From positions 1 through 64,000 of the forward strand of contig CALMBW010000010.1 in assembly GCA_937863385.1 (NCBI GenBank): a DNA stretch of 64,000 nucleotides. The letters run 5' to 3'. Under the pieces are notes generated by a model. It saw only the letters and a program-made list of their open reading frames with translations, did no database searches and was not told the DNA's origin. The position numbers and the translations under genes were made by a program. Position 1 is the first letter of the stretch. Every line of letters begins with the position of its first letter. The DNA comes from an uncultured Actinomycetes bacterium. Its GTDB lineage: Bacteria; Actinomycetota; CADDZG01; WHSQ01. Positions 63,776 through 64,000 of this stretch are shown piece by piece.

Positions 63776-63800
63776 GGATCAGGAAGAAGAGGAGGAGCGT

Positions 63801-64000
63801 GTGGCTACGGTCAACAACTGCAACATCCCTGAAGACCTTTACTACGTGATCGAGAAGCACGTATGGGCGCGCTTCGAGTCCGATGCGATAACGGTCGGGA
63901 TCACGGATGTTGCGCAGAACCTGGCGAAGACCATCATCTCGGTTACCCCGAGGAAGGTGGGCAAGGAGGTCACCCAAGGCAAGAGCCTGGCCACGGTCGA
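63801..64000 (+). CDS. Second GcvH/LbpA-like lipoyl protein, cut by the window edge
   Basis: GTG at 63801 after GAGGAGG opens MATVNNCNIPEDLYYVIEKH and HVWARFESDAITVGITDVAQ, the start of the GcvH fold, and runs into the right edge after 66 codons at KSLATVE, just before the expected lipoyl-lysine. It is the second LbpA candidate of the cluster and looks closer to canonical GcvH than the 55.5 kb copy. Confidence 0.9.
   Translation, partial: MATVNNCNIPEDLYYVIEKHVWARFESDAITVGITDVAQNLAKTIISVTPRKVGKEVTQGKSLATV

Overview
The window (about 60% GC by eye) looks like a chromosomal piece of a chemolithoautotrophic, sulfur-oxidising, N2O-reducing member of the Actinomycetota or a related Gram-positive lineage. 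The envelope clues are an LPxTG cell-wall protein with its own sortase, lipoprotein cupredoxins, TTG/GTG starts and no outer-membrane genes. The metabolic clues are red-type form I RuBisCO with CbbX, phosphoribulokinase, transketolase, GAPDH and aldolase, plus a complete lipoate-dependent sulfur-oxidising heterodisulfide-reductase-like (sHdr) cluster. Lineage is an inference; no rRNA or tRNA gene was seen.

Layout. 1-2.0 kb: the edge of an unknown gene and a two-gene ABC exporter. 2.2-3.8 kb: a secreted DUF11-like protein. 3.9-14.2 kb: a long minus-strand array read from right to left as: membrane protein, tryptophanase, ZIP transporter, Rrf2 regulator, nosZ (clade II type, Sec signal), cupredoxin lipoprotein, NosB-like membrane protein, nosD, nosF, nosY. 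14.5-18.2 kb: two small genes, then sulfide:quinone oxidoreductase, a TusE/DsrC-like protein, a DsrE-like protein, CsoR and a copper chaperone. 18.3-23.7 kb: ferritin-like protein, carbonic anhydrase, chromate transporter, secreted protein, GH25 lysozyme and a proline-racemase-family enzyme. 23.7-27.0 kb: a copper block with a P1B ATPase, a frameshifted second csoR, a cupredoxin lipoprotein, two more CsoR-type palindromes and a 15-codon micro-ORF. 27.1-31.2 kb: methyltransferase, ArsR-rhodanese fusion, metallo-beta-lactamase/double-rhodanese protein and an MFS transporter. 31.3-43.3 kb: carbon fixation (aldolase, a small ORF, cbbX, cbbS, cbbL, divergent cbbR, a two-component system, CBS protein, PRK, transketolase, GAPDH). 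43.5-48.6 kb: secreted protein, LPxTG protein, sortase, receiver-like/Rieske fusion and small proteins. 48.7-64.0 kb: the sulfur-oxidation cluster (tusA, dsrE-like, hdrC1, hdrB1, hdrA, hyp, fused hdrC2B2, lipoate ligase, lbpA, radical SAM, second lipoate ligase, radical SAM, etfB, etfA, EMO-like quinone reductase, winged-helix regulator, zinc-finger protein and a second GcvH-like lipoyl protein cut by the window edge).

How the parts could work together (inference): sulfide is oxidised by SQR; sulfane sulfur is carried by DsrE/TusA-type proteins to the sHdr complex and lipoyl-LbpA; electrons leave through EtfAB and the membrane iron-sulfur protein into the quinone pool and can end on N2O through NosZ; carbon enters through carbonic anhydrase and the Calvin cycle. 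The two lipoate ligases and two radical SAM proteins form a dedicated lipoate-assembly set for the LbpA proteins. Copper genes (CsoR, chaperone, P1B ATPase, cupredoxins) fit the high copper demand of NosZ.
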